Assembly: GCA_033030425.1 (NCBI GenBank)
Contig: JAUFSD010000016.1
Location: 186,001 to 250,000 of the forward strand
Direction of reading: 5' to 3'
DNA: 64,000 nucleotides
Origin: Verpa conica
Taxonomy: Eukaryota > Ascomycota > Pezizomycetes > Pezizales > Morchellaceae
The notes beneath the pieces were generated by a model. That model searched no databases. It was not told the DNA's origin and worked only from the letters and a program-made list of their open reading frames with translations. Position numbers and translations under genes: made by a program. Every line of letters begins with the position of its first letter. Position 1 is the stretch's first letter. Shown one piece after another: positions 45,049-60,200 of the stretch.

Positions 45049-46994
45049 TGTGAAAAAGAAAAAAAGTATGTAGTTTGTATCGGTCTAGTTGTTGGTTTCT
45101 GAAGTTTGTATATGGGTTAATTGTGTATCGTCTAATTTTTTAGTTCTGTGAGGGACTAGGTGGAGAAAGGGAATGGCTTTATTTATGAAGTAAGGTTGTC
45201 TTTGGAGATAGGACGTATTAGAGCCCTACGGTACAAAGATCTCAAATTAGACAAGCTGGTTCCGGTATAGGTGCGGAAATCGGTTAAATTGTGGCTTACC
45301 GTCGGTAGGTTTAAGTATGATAACGCTGGATTCTAGTGTGCTATTCTCACCGGTGTGACCTGATTGGTTGCTTAGTCAAATGTACCGGGGGCTGGGCGTT
45401 TTGTCTGGGGTTGATGGCTACCCTCGCTAGAGCATAATTCAAAACATCTTACTACCGGTGACATGACTATTAACTCTGATACAGTGGGGATGGCACGTTC
45501 AGGAGAGGCGCTAGGTGTTATATCTGGGTTTACTATAGCTGCCGACCGTAGTTCACGCCTTGGCGAGCTTATACACCGTTAACTATATGTAACTCTCAAT
45601 ACATGTATTTGTTAATACTGTGATTAGTCATACATGCATACTAGGTTCCTAAGCCAAGTACACCACCGGTACCTCCAAGTACACCGGGGTTACATACATC
45701 CCAAACGATATGGGTGCCTTTATGCCAAGGGGCCTATGACTTCCTTCTACCGGTATAAAATAACACCTTAGGTCGTATTCTTGTATACGCAATACAAATT
45801 ATATATACTAATAACCTCCAAGAAATGAGACTTAAATCAATCTAGTAATCTGGACCCTCAATATACTAGTAAATATAGATCATCCAGATGATAATGTCCT
45901 GGAAATTACAACGCGTCCTAGGTTTAATTGTGAGGGCTTGGTGTTATGAGCCCAGCGTAGTGTGCCCCCAAACAAAGAGATTGCAGTCTCGCTGGGGCTC
46001 AGCTATTTTAGGAATAGTGACGAGGGGTTTGAGAAATACAGACATCGGTAGACCCCTTTGGCTCAATGCCCTAGATAATGTAATCGCACAGGACTTAAAC
46101 TAAATTATGTTCTCAAGTGAAAGTCTTTCTCGGGGGGAGATCCTACCTTCTGCCTCGCAAACGGCCTTTCAATTCCATCCTTGCATCCACTCCCTGTGTA
46201 TTTAATTATTGATTTTTATCGCCTTGCTGGGCCTTTCCGTCTAAAAATTCTTTCCCGGTAGCTTTCATTACTAGTCAGTTCCCTATACACCTCTCATCTA
46301 ACTTGGCAACTTTCTCGCCGGTATCCCCGGTTCAGGTCCACAGGTTTTCCAGAAGACTTCATAGTATACTCCTTGATCTTTTAGGAAACTTGCGCAAGCT
46401 ATTTTCCAGTTAGGGTTGTATTTCCTACTTGCCCTGACCCTGTAGAATCACGAGAGTTTTTTAAAATCGGTCTAATTTGAGTAGAATTAAGGGCCTAGAT
46501 GTGGAGGTGTTTAAACTTACAAGCAAAAATTTTAACAGGGCATACCGGAAGTTCTTATACTCACGGCGTTGGTAGCCAGTTGTATAAAGTCGTTCACGAG
46601 GCTATGGCGAATCCTAGATTATGGTGAACACAGGCCGCCCACGGTATATCTGAGCACTGAGCCATCAAATTGCTAGCCGAGGGTTGCGATATTATTGGTC
46701 TAAGACTCCTATTCGCTATTACTTAGTGTCCGCCATTACCCCATGAAATATTATACAGGCTTCAAGCTGTACATGGGCTTATATTAGTTTCTATATTTGA
46801 GTCCACTATGGCTGGGAAGGCTCACACTACCAATTGAAAAAGCTTATACAACTGCCATAGAGTCAATTACTGATAGGGAAAAAAAAGGCCAGCCTACCGA
46901 CAGCATGATCCTTCTAACTTCTCTGGGATAATCTAGTGCACAACAACATGTATCGACCAACGACACTTCACCAACATCAACTCCACCTCCAAGA
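45049..46994. other. Gene-poor DNA
   Basis: Almost 2 kb without a supported gene, between the secreted-protein gene and the second paralogue. A direct repeat of AAGTACACC occurs near 45660-45690. No transposase domain was recognised. Confidence 0.45.
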
Positions 46995-47657
46995 ATGACA
47001 ACCCCCGCATTCATCGACGCCGTATTGGTCCATCGCAGCAGCTACAAGCCAAATAAATGGCTTCAAAGAACTACGTACTGTGTAGAAACACAATTTAAAT
47101 ACTACCACTATACATTTCCCCGCACCGCCTTACGACCCGGAGCCTATTCACCCTGTATCAAGATGCTGCGTCACCTACTTGGGATCCGGATTCTCTACAC
47201 TCACATCCAATTACTGCCTGAAACAATCAGAGATCTGGATTTAGTACCTTCTTTCTTCTTTGGATACTGGCCTTCTGCAGACTGGTCTGGTTTGCAGGAT
47301 CTAAGGACAAAATCCCTAATCCTCTACAGAGATGATCTCAAGCCGCTTCACACGAAGCAGGCCGAGGCGTTATGGAGTTTTTGTGATCGGTTGATGATGA
47401 TGATCACTCCTCCCCTCGTGTTGGAGGATAAGTTGCCGGGAAGAATTAATATGCTCAAGTGGTTGGTCATGGTTAACCGTGATCATGATGGAAAGTCTCA
47501 CTGGGTTTTTAATGAAATAGTGGAAATAGTCAGTGGCGAGTGGAGTAGATTCTGTACGGTTGATAACTTTAATGCGTACTTTGAGCGTTATAGGAATGCT
47601 AGACTGCTAGAAGGGTATGAGGAGTGGAGAGATGTTAGGTCGGTATATGACTTGTAG
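46995..47657 (+). CDS. Unknown protein, paralogue of the gene at 43333
   Basis: Single-exon frame of 220 residues. Aligned with the upstream copy it keeps the SPCI-MLRHLLGIR, WPSAD, YRDD-KPLH-KQ, ALWSFCDRL, ITPPL and CTVDNFNAYF blocks, with a shifted linker around residue 150. No domain recognised. The block preservation and lack of stops suggest both copies are still functional rather than one being a pseudogene. It lies in the same orientation as the first copy, about 3 kb downstream, with the small secreted protein gene between them. Confidence 0.75.
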   Translation: MTTPAFIDAVLVHRSSYKPNKWLQRTTYCVETQFKYYHYTFPRTALRPGAYSPCIKMLRHLLGIRILYTHIQLLPETIRDLDLVPSFFFGYWPSADWSGLQDLRTKSLILYRDDLKPLHTKQAEALWSFCDRLMMMITPPLVLEDKLPGRINMLKWLVMVNRDHDGKSHWVFNEIVEIVSGEWSRFCTVDNFNAYFERYRNARLLEGYEEWRDVRSVYDL

Positions 47658-48380
47658 GGAGCGTTAATAACATAGTTTTCAACAGGGATGGGAGAAGACC
47701 TAATATGGGTACATATCTGAGTTATACTGTCCGCTAGACGGTACTAAGGCCTCAATCTTTTTGGGAGGTTGAGGGGTGTCTGGTAGCGTACTGGCTATAC
47801 CATTGAATGAAAAGAATATTTCACAATTGTGATTTTAAGTCACTCTATTGACCGTCCTACCCAAGATTGTAGTAAACTTAGGCCGCAAGAAAATAGTATC
47901 TCGGGTGATTAAAGGCATCTATTACATAAGATGTGCTATTATATTGAATTAGCCACCGCCCATATACGTGCTAAGAGCAAGATTAACACTATTACCCTAA
48001 CCTTAACTCCCTTCGTGCGCTACAGTGCTCTAGAAGATGTATACTCTAATTATAGATAAGTATAATTCTTTTGTTCCTACCCGACGTAGAAAAGAGCTGC
48101 TTAGAGATATAAGGTATCTATATCTCTCCCTTTAACCCACCTACCCATACCGAGCGAAATATAATAGATGAAAAAGTCCAGTACAGGGGTGATTTTTGAC
48201 CATTCAAGCGACCAAGAGCGTAATTATATCCCCACGGCGAGTATGCCAACCCGAAACCTTTACCATCTTGAATGAACCCCATTTTCAAGAACCTTTACTA
48301 AAGGTAAACCCAGCCTAATACTCTATATATACGGTGTGACTTCCTCCTGTTACTTCTATAAACTTCAACCAACGATCAAA
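47658..48380. other. Intergenic
   Basis: AT-rich; contains the TATA box at 48324 for the next gene. No other feature. Confidence 0.5.
48324..48331 (+). promoter_or_regulatory. TATA box for the MGCFC protein gene
   Basis: TATATATA lies 57 nt upstream of the ATG at 48381. Confidence 0.5.
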
Positions 48381-48668
48381 ATGGGGTGCTTTTGCAAACA
48401 CAAGTACTATAAAATCCCGGAAAACCAGGTAGTGATTCGTAAAGCACATGTCTATGTCACTGATGAGGATGGTAATAGAAAGTTGGTTTATGTAAGCATT
48501 GATGATCCTATAGTAAAGTTGAGCGAGGAAAGAGGCGGGCTTAAGCGTACTCTAGCAGACAATTCCTCTCCTCGAGAGAATAGACGCTCTGATGAAGGCG
48601 AAGGAGCTGTGTCTGGTAATGGTAGTTTAGATGGATTTCCTAAAGAGAGTGAAGGTAGTGGCAGATAA
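48381..48668 (+). CDS. 95-residue hydrophilic protein with MGCFC N-terminus
   Basis: Single exon with a TATA box 57 nt upstream. It starts MGCFCKHKYYK, a pattern compatible with N-myristoylation at Gly2 and palmitoylation at Cys3/Cys5, followed by a basic patch, which is a common plasma-membrane targeting code. Residues 18-50 could form beta strands (VIRKAHVYVTDEDGNRKLVYVSIDD). The last 45 residues are acidic, Ser/Gly-rich and disordered. No family recognised. The lipid modification is a prediction from the motif only. Confidence 0.55.
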   Translation: MGCFCKHKYYKIPENQVVIRKAHVYVTDEDGNRKLVYVSIDDPIVKLSEERGGLKRTLADNSSPRENRRSDEGEGAVSGNGSLDGFPKESEGSGR

Positions 48669-48900
48669 TTTCTTTAGTTGAGTAACTCAGGAACGTTGTA
48701 ACTGTCTGAATATCATTTCTGTTCATAAAGTATCATAAGTAAAATAACGCTAGTTATCGAAAATAAAAACCACAATACGTTTTGCCCCGCTTTACTCGCT
48801 TTTTTGCCAATCTGTAAAAGACCTAATAACAGCCAATCTAAAATCAACCCTTCCTCCAAACCGCTTTTGGAAATAAAGTCTATAATCGATTTCCCCAGCC

Positions 48901-51920
<3,020 letters not shown>

Positions 51921-54773
51921 GTGTTTCAGATCACGTGCATGTCAGCCCTATGGTCACTAAAAGGTCTCACTTAAAGTAGGCTATGATCATACTTTAATTT
52001 AAACCGCCTCAAGCATAACCTTTATTCCTCAAAAACCTCCTAGTTTATACTCAGCAAGAAAATGGCCTTGAGTAATAAATATATACTTCTTAGGCCTTGA
52101 AGAAAAAACAGTCAACAATAGTTTAAGAAACTTAGGACGGGACAAGAGGAGCTATATCAGGCAAAGTCAATACACGTATCTAAAATAAGTATTCTATGCC
52201 TACCTTATAACATCTCTAAAAACGGGGCTTTTCAAACATTTTCAACCCTGGTGCGAAAGACCAACTCCTAAAGACTTCAAAGGCCGTATCGCTCCCTACC
52301 TAGAAAAACTATCAGAACCTCGCGAGATTCCATCACTTAGATAATAGCGCTAAAAGCTCTGTAAGGATAGCAAAATTAATTTCCACATATCATGCTAAGT
52401 GACAATCTAGGGAGTTTGAGAAAAGATAGATATAATCAGACATCTAAGAGTCATTGAAAGGGTACAAGTAAATCGTAAGAGATTAACCTAGATGATTGCC
52501 TCTTCATGGTAGGATGCTAGTGAATTTGGGTGATTTGAGTTTTAAATCCAGGCTAATTCTAGCGGCGGCTGATAGAATTGTAACAAGACAAGTGCAAAGT
52601 ACATATGTTTCTTTAAAGAGTAGACAGGGGCCATAGCTAGAGCAACAAACGTGCTACTCTACGCTATACAAGTAGAGGGCTGTTAAGAGGCTGTGAATAA
52701 GTTAATCTCTATATAAAGGTAGCTACACTGTAGACAGCACATAAAACCTTCGCCAGTTAATACAATAATTTTTGTTGTTTGGTATTTATTTATTTATTCC
52801 CCTGGCCCTCTAGCCCATAGTTCTTCATGTGTTGTTCTCCTCGGTAGTACGCCCTCTATATCCTTACTAGGATATATGCCGGGGTGACGGGAATTAATTA
52901 ATTATAGATACAGCTAGGGTGCCGGTGGTATTACACGCAAGGGAGTACATTTAAGGCACCTATTAATAGATACCCAGTTAATAAAGTGAAAGCTCACAAA
53001 ATAAACATTAAAAGAAAAGGGATATTTGCGAATTGAAATTACCCGCCAAAAAGAGGGATGAGGTATATATCTATAGTAGAAGTTTGTGCCGGTTGATGGG
53101 TAGGCGTGAGTAGCTGGTTAGTGAAGTAAGCGACTTCCGGAGATCCTGACCTCTTATTGAAATTAAAATCCAGATCTATCTATATATATCGTAGTACGGA
53201 GCGGAGCCTGTACCTCTCCCTCTCCCTCTCCCTGGCACTTGTGTGCTCGCCAGTCGGCCACTTAGTAGCCTCTACTGACCAGTATTGTCCTACCCTCCTC
53301 CAATGCAAAACCAGTATTATTAGTATCACCCCATAGAAATAGTCAGGTTAGTCTCCATTGAATGAGAATTAAGTCAGTGGTTTCAGAATAAAACATACCT
53401 GTTTCTATAATGAAACAAAACCACCAACCGGATTGCTTTAAGTACACATTACATATTCAAGTTATCTCTATATACTTATTAGAAGATTAGATAGGGTAAG
53501 AGTAAATCTATGTGCCAAAATATCGAAGGATAGAGCCTTGCTACCGTTTAGGGGTCTATCTGATCCAGGAGATATTGTAGGGGAACAAAAATACCCGGTC
53601 ATTGGGATAGCAACCAGAAAGGCAACCTCAAATAACCATTACTCCACAACCACATTAAAAGCAAATATGAAAATTTAATTATGGAAAAAAAGCCTCATTA
53701 TTTTTATTATTATGAATATAAATCTAAAATTACCTTAATCATTCTTATCATAAATACTATAAAGGCAAAATAGACTTTATGGGCTAATAATAGATTACTA
53801 TCTCCACAGTTACATAGCTCTGATTAGACCCTTTAGGGTATGAATTATTAGGCTAGGGACTGTCCTCATATAGGGAGCATATACTTGTAGCCTAAACATA
53901 TCCAACAAGTTTGGGATCTGAGGAATTATGAAATAGTTTTTAGGGACCATTTCTATTGATAGGAACACCCAAGACACCAAACTATTATTGCAAGATACTT
54001 ATATACTCTTGGAATATACCTATAACTTTGCTATACTAGGAGAAAATAAATCCTAAGTTCATGGTTGTGTTTTGTGGGATACCAACATGAGTTGGTTGCC
54101 ATGTGGATGACCGGCTTTTTTTGTCCCCCTATAATAGATACGGCATCATCACATTCACAACTTTCTAGAAATACACAACCAATTAGGGATAAAGAATGGC
54201 TTGAACTTTGGTGAGATATTCTAGTATACAGGATCCATATCTCTCCAGCCCCCTAAATATCCTGATTCGAGTTGTCTCGGATCCCTAAGAGAGATACAGA
54301 TACATCAACGGCTTACAGGTGTGAATAATTAAACATATTTCTATGTAAGATAAGAAGCAGGTGGGTTAGATATCAGAAAGAGGCTGATACTCTCTATGGT
54401 AGCTCAATGGGTAACTCGTTGGTTTGTTTCTACACCCTCTCACGAAAGCTATAAGTAGAACAGCAATTATATTTTTGAATCTAGGAGATAACGAGTTCCA
54501 ATAGGGGCCCTAAATAACCATAAGCAAACATTTACTTTGAACTAATAGTGATAGCATAGATAGATTAATAATTGTTTCTGATATATCCAGATGTCGAGAA
54601 GCGAATGATTAAAGTATTTTTTCCAGGAAATCCTTCTGTGGAGTGCCAATCACCAGGGTATTTAGGGCTGCTAAAAGCATATATATTATCTTTTTAGTCT
54701 TCACGCCCTCTCTCTCACTCCTTTCCCAGCTACATCTACTTCTATCTCATGGCTAGTACTCCCCTACGCCTCT
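51921..54773. other. AT-rich, gene-poor region
   Basis: Almost 2.9 kb without a supported gene. It has high A+T, many stop codons in all frames and a CTCTCC microsatellite (53214-53234). This would fit decayed transposon sequence, but I could not identify a family. Confidence 0.45.
53214..53234 (+). repeat. CTCTCC microsatellite
   Basis: Three to four tandem CTCTCC units inside an AT-rich intergenic region. Confidence 0.75.
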
Positions 54774-55536
54774 CTAGACAGTCCTCCGATCGGTCATGAC
54801 CCTAACAATCGTGCCCTCACCCGCAATTTCAACAACCTATAGACAATCATCAACACACCACTACTCGAATTCTCAAGCCAGTAGGGGGGAACAAACCTTC
54901 TCGTGCCAACTCAACAAAACGCTCATTCCACCTCCATCACCTCTACTCGGGGCAACACCAAACTCACGAGGGGTACTTACTGAGGACACGCCAGTCGCCT
55001 GATGGGAGATTGCCGGTGTGGTATTGTGGCGGGCCATGCCTTTGTATAGATATCTATACACGAATTAATAAGCTATAGGCAATCGAGCAGTGTGTGGGGG
55101 GGGGTTAGAGGGGGGCTACTTCATCAACGTATCCAATAGCTCAGTTCCAGCAGGGCCAGAGTAAATACGGGAGAGGATTGGAGACATCTCAACTGCTTTT
55201 ATCGATGAGAGAATCTCGAGGACTGTTTGCAAGTGGAGATCCTAATGGTCCACTCATCAGCTTAATTCTACCACAAGCTACCCCTCACCTATCCCTCTCA
55301 CCAATCGGGTATCATACTTTGCCCTGCTCATCCCCACCATATGGAACATTCTCTAATGCTGCTACAAGAGCGCCCTCCTGCTCCCCATGCTGCAGTAGCT
55401 GACGGCAGTTACTAGCGAGGCCCTGGATCTCGCCGGAGGAGACAGGTGTGAATTGAGGTGTAAGGAGTTCTGCCGGGAAAGCGGACTCGGGATCAAGGGC
55501 ATCAATATCGATGAGACGGTAGTTTACGGCTGCCAT
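54774..55536 (-). CDS. ARPC5: Arp2/3 complex subunit 5 (p16, ARPC5)
   Basis: Four exons on the minus strand (55536-55318, 55241-55120, 55053-54897, 54836-54774) with introns of 76, 66 and 60 nt encode 186 residues. The N-terminus VNYRLIDID, the VLEILSSIK helix, LLDTLMKYLYKGMA, SVLLSWHEK and the terminal VRVMTDRRTV are signature blocks of ARPC5. The subunit tethers ARPC1 to the complex that nucleates branched actin filaments, used in fungi mainly at endocytic patches. A Gly/Ser/Pro-rich loop (about 125-150) is longer than in metazoan ARPC5 but normal in filamentous fungi. The very short last exon holds only the final 20 residues, so it is easily missed by automated calling. Confidence 0.92.
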
Positions 55537-55952
55537 TTTTGTGGTGGTGAAGAAGTGATAGCTTGGGGGGGTGGTTGGCGTTGGCGTTGTTGATGTGGGG
55601 TGGAGGCTCTGCGGGGGTTCAGGGATGACGACGAGTATGGAGACGCCGAGCTATGGAACTACAGGGTGTTTGAGAGCTGGGGGAAAACACCGACTTGGAA
55701 GTTGAAAAATTGAGGATTTTGAATTGATGCTGGAGCTTTATTAAGAGCTTGATATATTGATTCTTGGTGTTTAAAGTATCCCACCACAGAGCCGCATGAG
55801 GCTCTTACACCACAGCACATCACTCGATCGGGCTATATATATGTTACACATAACCAATCACGTCCCCCCATCAGCAATGTAATCCTACTATAAAGCTCCA
55901 TCTCCCCCATCTCTCTAAGCTCTTCTACCAGTAGCTATCCTACATAACTCAA
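55537..55952. other. Bidirectional promoter region
   Basis: Separates ARPC5 and the metallophosphoesterase, which are transcribed away from each other over only 416 nt. A TATATATATG stretch lies near 55833 and a C-rich pyrimidine leader precedes the ATG at 55953. Confidence 0.5.
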
Positions 55953-56967
55953 ATGTCTACAAAAACTGCTATAGTCCGCCTCTTCCTCATCTCTGACACC
56001 CATGCCCAAAGACCCACGCCCAAAGCCCGCATATTCCGTACACCTCTCCCCAAATGTGACATCCTCATCCACGCAGGTGACCTGACTAACTCCGGTAAAC
56101 TCACCGAATACGAGCGGACCCTCTCTTGGCTTAAAGTTGCCCCTGCAGAGCTCAAGATCGTTATTGCCGGTTCACACCCCTCCCCACCCCACCCCACATA
56201 CATCACCATTCACTGACCTTCTAGGAAACCACGACATAACTCTCGATCCCCCCTACTATTCCACCCACTCCACCGATTACCACAATCCTCCCATCTCTAC
56301 CACCGCGGCCCTTAACCTCTGGACCAACCCCGAAGTCAAAGATGCAGGAATAACCTACATGACTGAATCAACACGCACATTCACCCTGCAGAGCAAAAAT
56401 GTACAATTCAAAGTCCACGCTTCACCATACCAACCCGAATTTCAAGACTGGGCATTCAACTACCCCCGCAATGAAGACCGGTTTAATCCCCTCCCTACAG
56501 ACCCGACTACTACTGCAGCTGGTGTTTCCCCGGTGCCAGAAGATATAGATATCCTCATTACTCATGGACCACCAAAGGGGATCCAGGATAAGTTGGTGTT
56601 CAGTAATGATCATGCTGGGTGTCCTTGGCTGTTGAAGGCTCTAGAGAGGGTTAGGCCACGGTTGCATGTATTTGGGCATATTCATGAAGGGTTTGGGGCC
56701 ACGAGGGTGCGGTGGGGAGAAGGTGGGGAGAAGGGAAGAAAGATTCTGGAGCGACTAGAGTGGTGGGAGGCACAAGATCAGGCAAAAGAGACGGGTATGT
56801 GTGCGGCGTGGGAGATGGATGTCTCTAGGGATGGAGAAGAACCATTGGCGCCGAGAGGAGAGGAGACGCTGTGTGTTAATGCAAGCTTGGTGTCATATAC
56901 AACAGAAATTGTTCATGGGGGAGTGCTAGTGGACATGGAACTACCAGTTGTGAGGGCCGATATATAG
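55953..56967 (+). CDS. Metallophosphoesterase (MPPED1-like calcineurin fold)
   Basis: Exons 55953-56169 and 56225-56967 around a 55-nt phase-1 intron encode 319 residues. The metal-binding motifs of the calcineurin-like fold are seen in order: DTH (15-17), GDLTN (42-46), GNHD (73-76, formed across the splice), ITHGPP and GHIHEG. This spacing and the THGPP motif match MPPED1/239FB-type phosphoesterases rather than Ser/Thr phosphatases. Fungal members are probable phosphodiesterases; the natural substrate is unknown. There is no signal peptide. The first exon starts at the first ATG, after a pyrimidine-rich leader. Confidence 0.9.
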
Positions 56968-57237
56968 AGTTTTTGGTTATGGTGTGGGTAATGACTGAAG
57001 TGATATTTGGGCTATTGGCGGATATTAGCGTAGGGTATATGAAATGGAGAGAAAGACAAACGCCTGGACGCGTGCAATATTAATAGTAGCAGAATTACAC
57101 TCATCAAACTCATACGTCGTTCCTGAGTATAACCTATTTAAACACACTGTGGTTTTAAACTACGTATACCTACATAACTTAACCCAAACCCCCAAAGCGC
57201 CAATGATTCGAGAACCACCCATATGAATAACCAAATA
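56968..57237. other. Intergenic between convergent genes
   Basis: No feature seen. Confidence 0.5.
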
Positions 57238-60200
57238 TTATATCCCCAATTCATCATCACTGAATTCAACTTCCACCCTCCCTCTCTCTGTCGCCGCCTT
57301 CATCATTCGAACTCTCTTTCTCCTCAAACATCGCTTCTGCGATGGTGTTAATCTCTTCCCTTCCTCTAGTAGACTTTGTACATCTTTTTGTTTTGGTTTT
57401 GGAGTAGGGGCCACAGTATCATTGATATTGATCATTGATTTTAGTGCGCCAAGAGAGGTGCGCTTCGGACGGCGGGGAGGTGGAGGTGGTGTTGGTGGCG
57501 GAGAGGGCGAAGATGGAAGTGGGATCGCAGCGGCGATACAGACTTCATCTTCTAATGACATGTCCCCTTCTTGCTCTTCCTTAGATTGTTCTATCTCCAC
57601 TTTCCCCTCTTCTGGGATCTGTATAGAACCAGATGAATCATCACTATCGTCAATCTCCATGAGGTCAGCCAATAATATCGGCGCCCCATGTTTATTCTTA
57701 GATAGCGAAGTAGATATAGGCTGTGGTGATGAGCTTGGAGGGCTAAGTTTAACACCTTCCATACCAAATGTCGATATATCCCTCTCTTCCTCTTGATCTT
57801 CCTCGGCCTCCGTCTTTTCATCTTCACTAAAATCATATTTTCTCCCCACCTTCCTCAAAACAGGCGATGAATACCCCACCCTTACACCCCCCTCATCATC
57901 ATCCCCAGAATCCCAGAATCCCTCATCTCCACCGAGCCTCTGTGCAGTTGAAGGAACTACCCGTGAATCCACTACAGCGGGAGGGGAAGAGCCCACGACA
58001 ACACTAAAATTGAACGTTCTCCTCAGTTCACTCGACTTAGTCTGTGTAGGTGTCCTATGGCGTGTAAACATAGGCGATGAAAGGATAGCAGAAAAACAAT
58101 TAAGACTCCTCTTAATTCTTGCAGTACCACGAGGGGAACGCCGAAGTGTGCGTGGGGGTGTGGTCCGGAGGTTAGAGTAAAATTCGGCATCATCATCACT
58201 ATCTACTGAGAATGTTGATGATGCGGGGGTGACAGGTCGATCATTGATCCCCATTTCTTCCTCTTCTTGCTCGTACTCGGATGAATGCTCAATGGTGTCT
58301 TCCATAGGCTCATCATCCCTAACAGTACTTTCCTTAATGTTGCTAGTGAAGGTCTCATATTCGTTTCTCCAGTCCTCATCTTCATCTTCCATTTTGACCT
58401 CTACACACTGCATAAAAATGCCTCTTTTCTCTTCCTTCCGGCCTGGGGTAGCCCCGACAGCAACCCATAGGTCCAACCCCTCTTCATACCGCCATCCCTT
58501 CCTTTTACCACTCCCACTACCCTTCTTCTTCTGTTTAGCCCTCTTATCCCCTTCTAGTTCATCTTCCATATTTAGAGGCTGTAGAATACTCTTAGCTCTC
58601 CCTGGTGTCTGGATTTTTAGACCAATAACCTTATGTTCAAACCTCCCTAGCCAATCAATCCACGCAGCATTCGACTTAACCGCATCCGTCAATGAAAACT
58701 TGACAGCAATTTGGAGTGCAAACTGCGCAATCAAGTAGCGCTTAGTTTCGTGAATTTCTTGGTGTGGGGCAAGAGCAGGCTTGCCGGGGGTGAATGTTAC
58801 CACCCTTGTTCCTAAAGCGTTACGGGGAGTCTCCGGAGGCATCTCTGCTAGTTCAAATCCTTCATCCTCTGAAGGGATGACACGAATGGTTTTTATAGCA
58901 GCAAGCTTCAAGAGACGATTCGTGACTAGCTGAACCGGGTCTCCTTTCCCGTGGGGGGTGTACTTATAGAGAGGTTTGTAGCATTCTGCCACGAATGATG
59001 CAAGGGATCTCAATGCTTCTTTACCACCGCTACTACAGATATCTTCGAGACATCTAGCAAGCTCATCCATAATCCCATTGTCATCCTCGGTATTGCTGCC
59101 GAGACCTTGGAGGAGGATTGCGATCTTACCCGCTACAGGCCAATTCTCACCCCATACATCTTCTGTGCTGGTCCTGACTTCAGGATCTTGGATAAGAAAG
59201 CCCCGTAAAAGCTGTTTCAAGATACCTACTGCTTTTGACCTAGGATTCTGCAAGGAGAGGGGTACAAGTGCTTTGGTAGTTTTAAGGACAGTGTTTTCTG
59301 CTTTTGTAGCGATATTATACGGCATTACAGCTGTTGCCTTTTTAGCCACGTCCTCGACTTCATTTCTAGGTTTAGAGGCACGCCGAGCTGTTTTACTTCT
59401 TGACGCTTCCCGACGGCAGGCAGAAAGTGCATCAGTATGCTCGTCTCCCCAGACCCCAAAGGCTTCTTCGAGAGCACGTGTTATGAGAATTTCGAGGCCT
59501 GGGTTGTCGTCAAGATCTAGAAAGAGAAACTTCCGTATGTCGGTGCTGCCGAGCCAAGATGGGTTCGATCGTGTAACCGGAAAGTTCGCTGCAAGAAAAC
59601 GATAGACAATATTGGGGTCTGAGGGCCAGAATGTCTGGAGTGTACGGATTGGGGGATGGTTGGATGAGGAAATAATCTGATAAAGTTCAAACAGAGTCTG
59701 AAGCAGCAGCTGAGCCTCTTGTTCCGCTCCACAGCTACGACAAAGTCCTACTAACACTCCAGCTATACTTATCCCCCCGTTTCCGCCCTCTCGTCCTTTC
59801 ATGAGACCATCTACAATAGCTTCCCGAACAAGTTCAATGGCATGCCAACGAACAACGTCACGGAGGTACTCACCCCCGCAACCCAGCTCCGCGGCGGCAT
59901 CATACCAGATGTCGTCGGAGTCGACTTCATCGGCTGTAGCAAGAATGCAGTGTGCAACTTTACGGGCAGCAAGGGTTCTAAGCGAGAGGACCTTTGTTGC
60001 AAGGGTAGGAAAGTTAGTGGACAGGAGGACAGATTCGAGGGAAGTATAGATCCCAAGGTAGACCGAGAATATTGAGGGGTGGAGATGGGGTCTGAGAGAG
60101 TGAAGTAGGATGTATGGGTTGTTGGGATCTTGAGGTTTAGGTTGGTAGGAACGTTTTGGTGGCCGTGGGAGCTGGGCCTCTGCTGAATCTCCCCATACTG

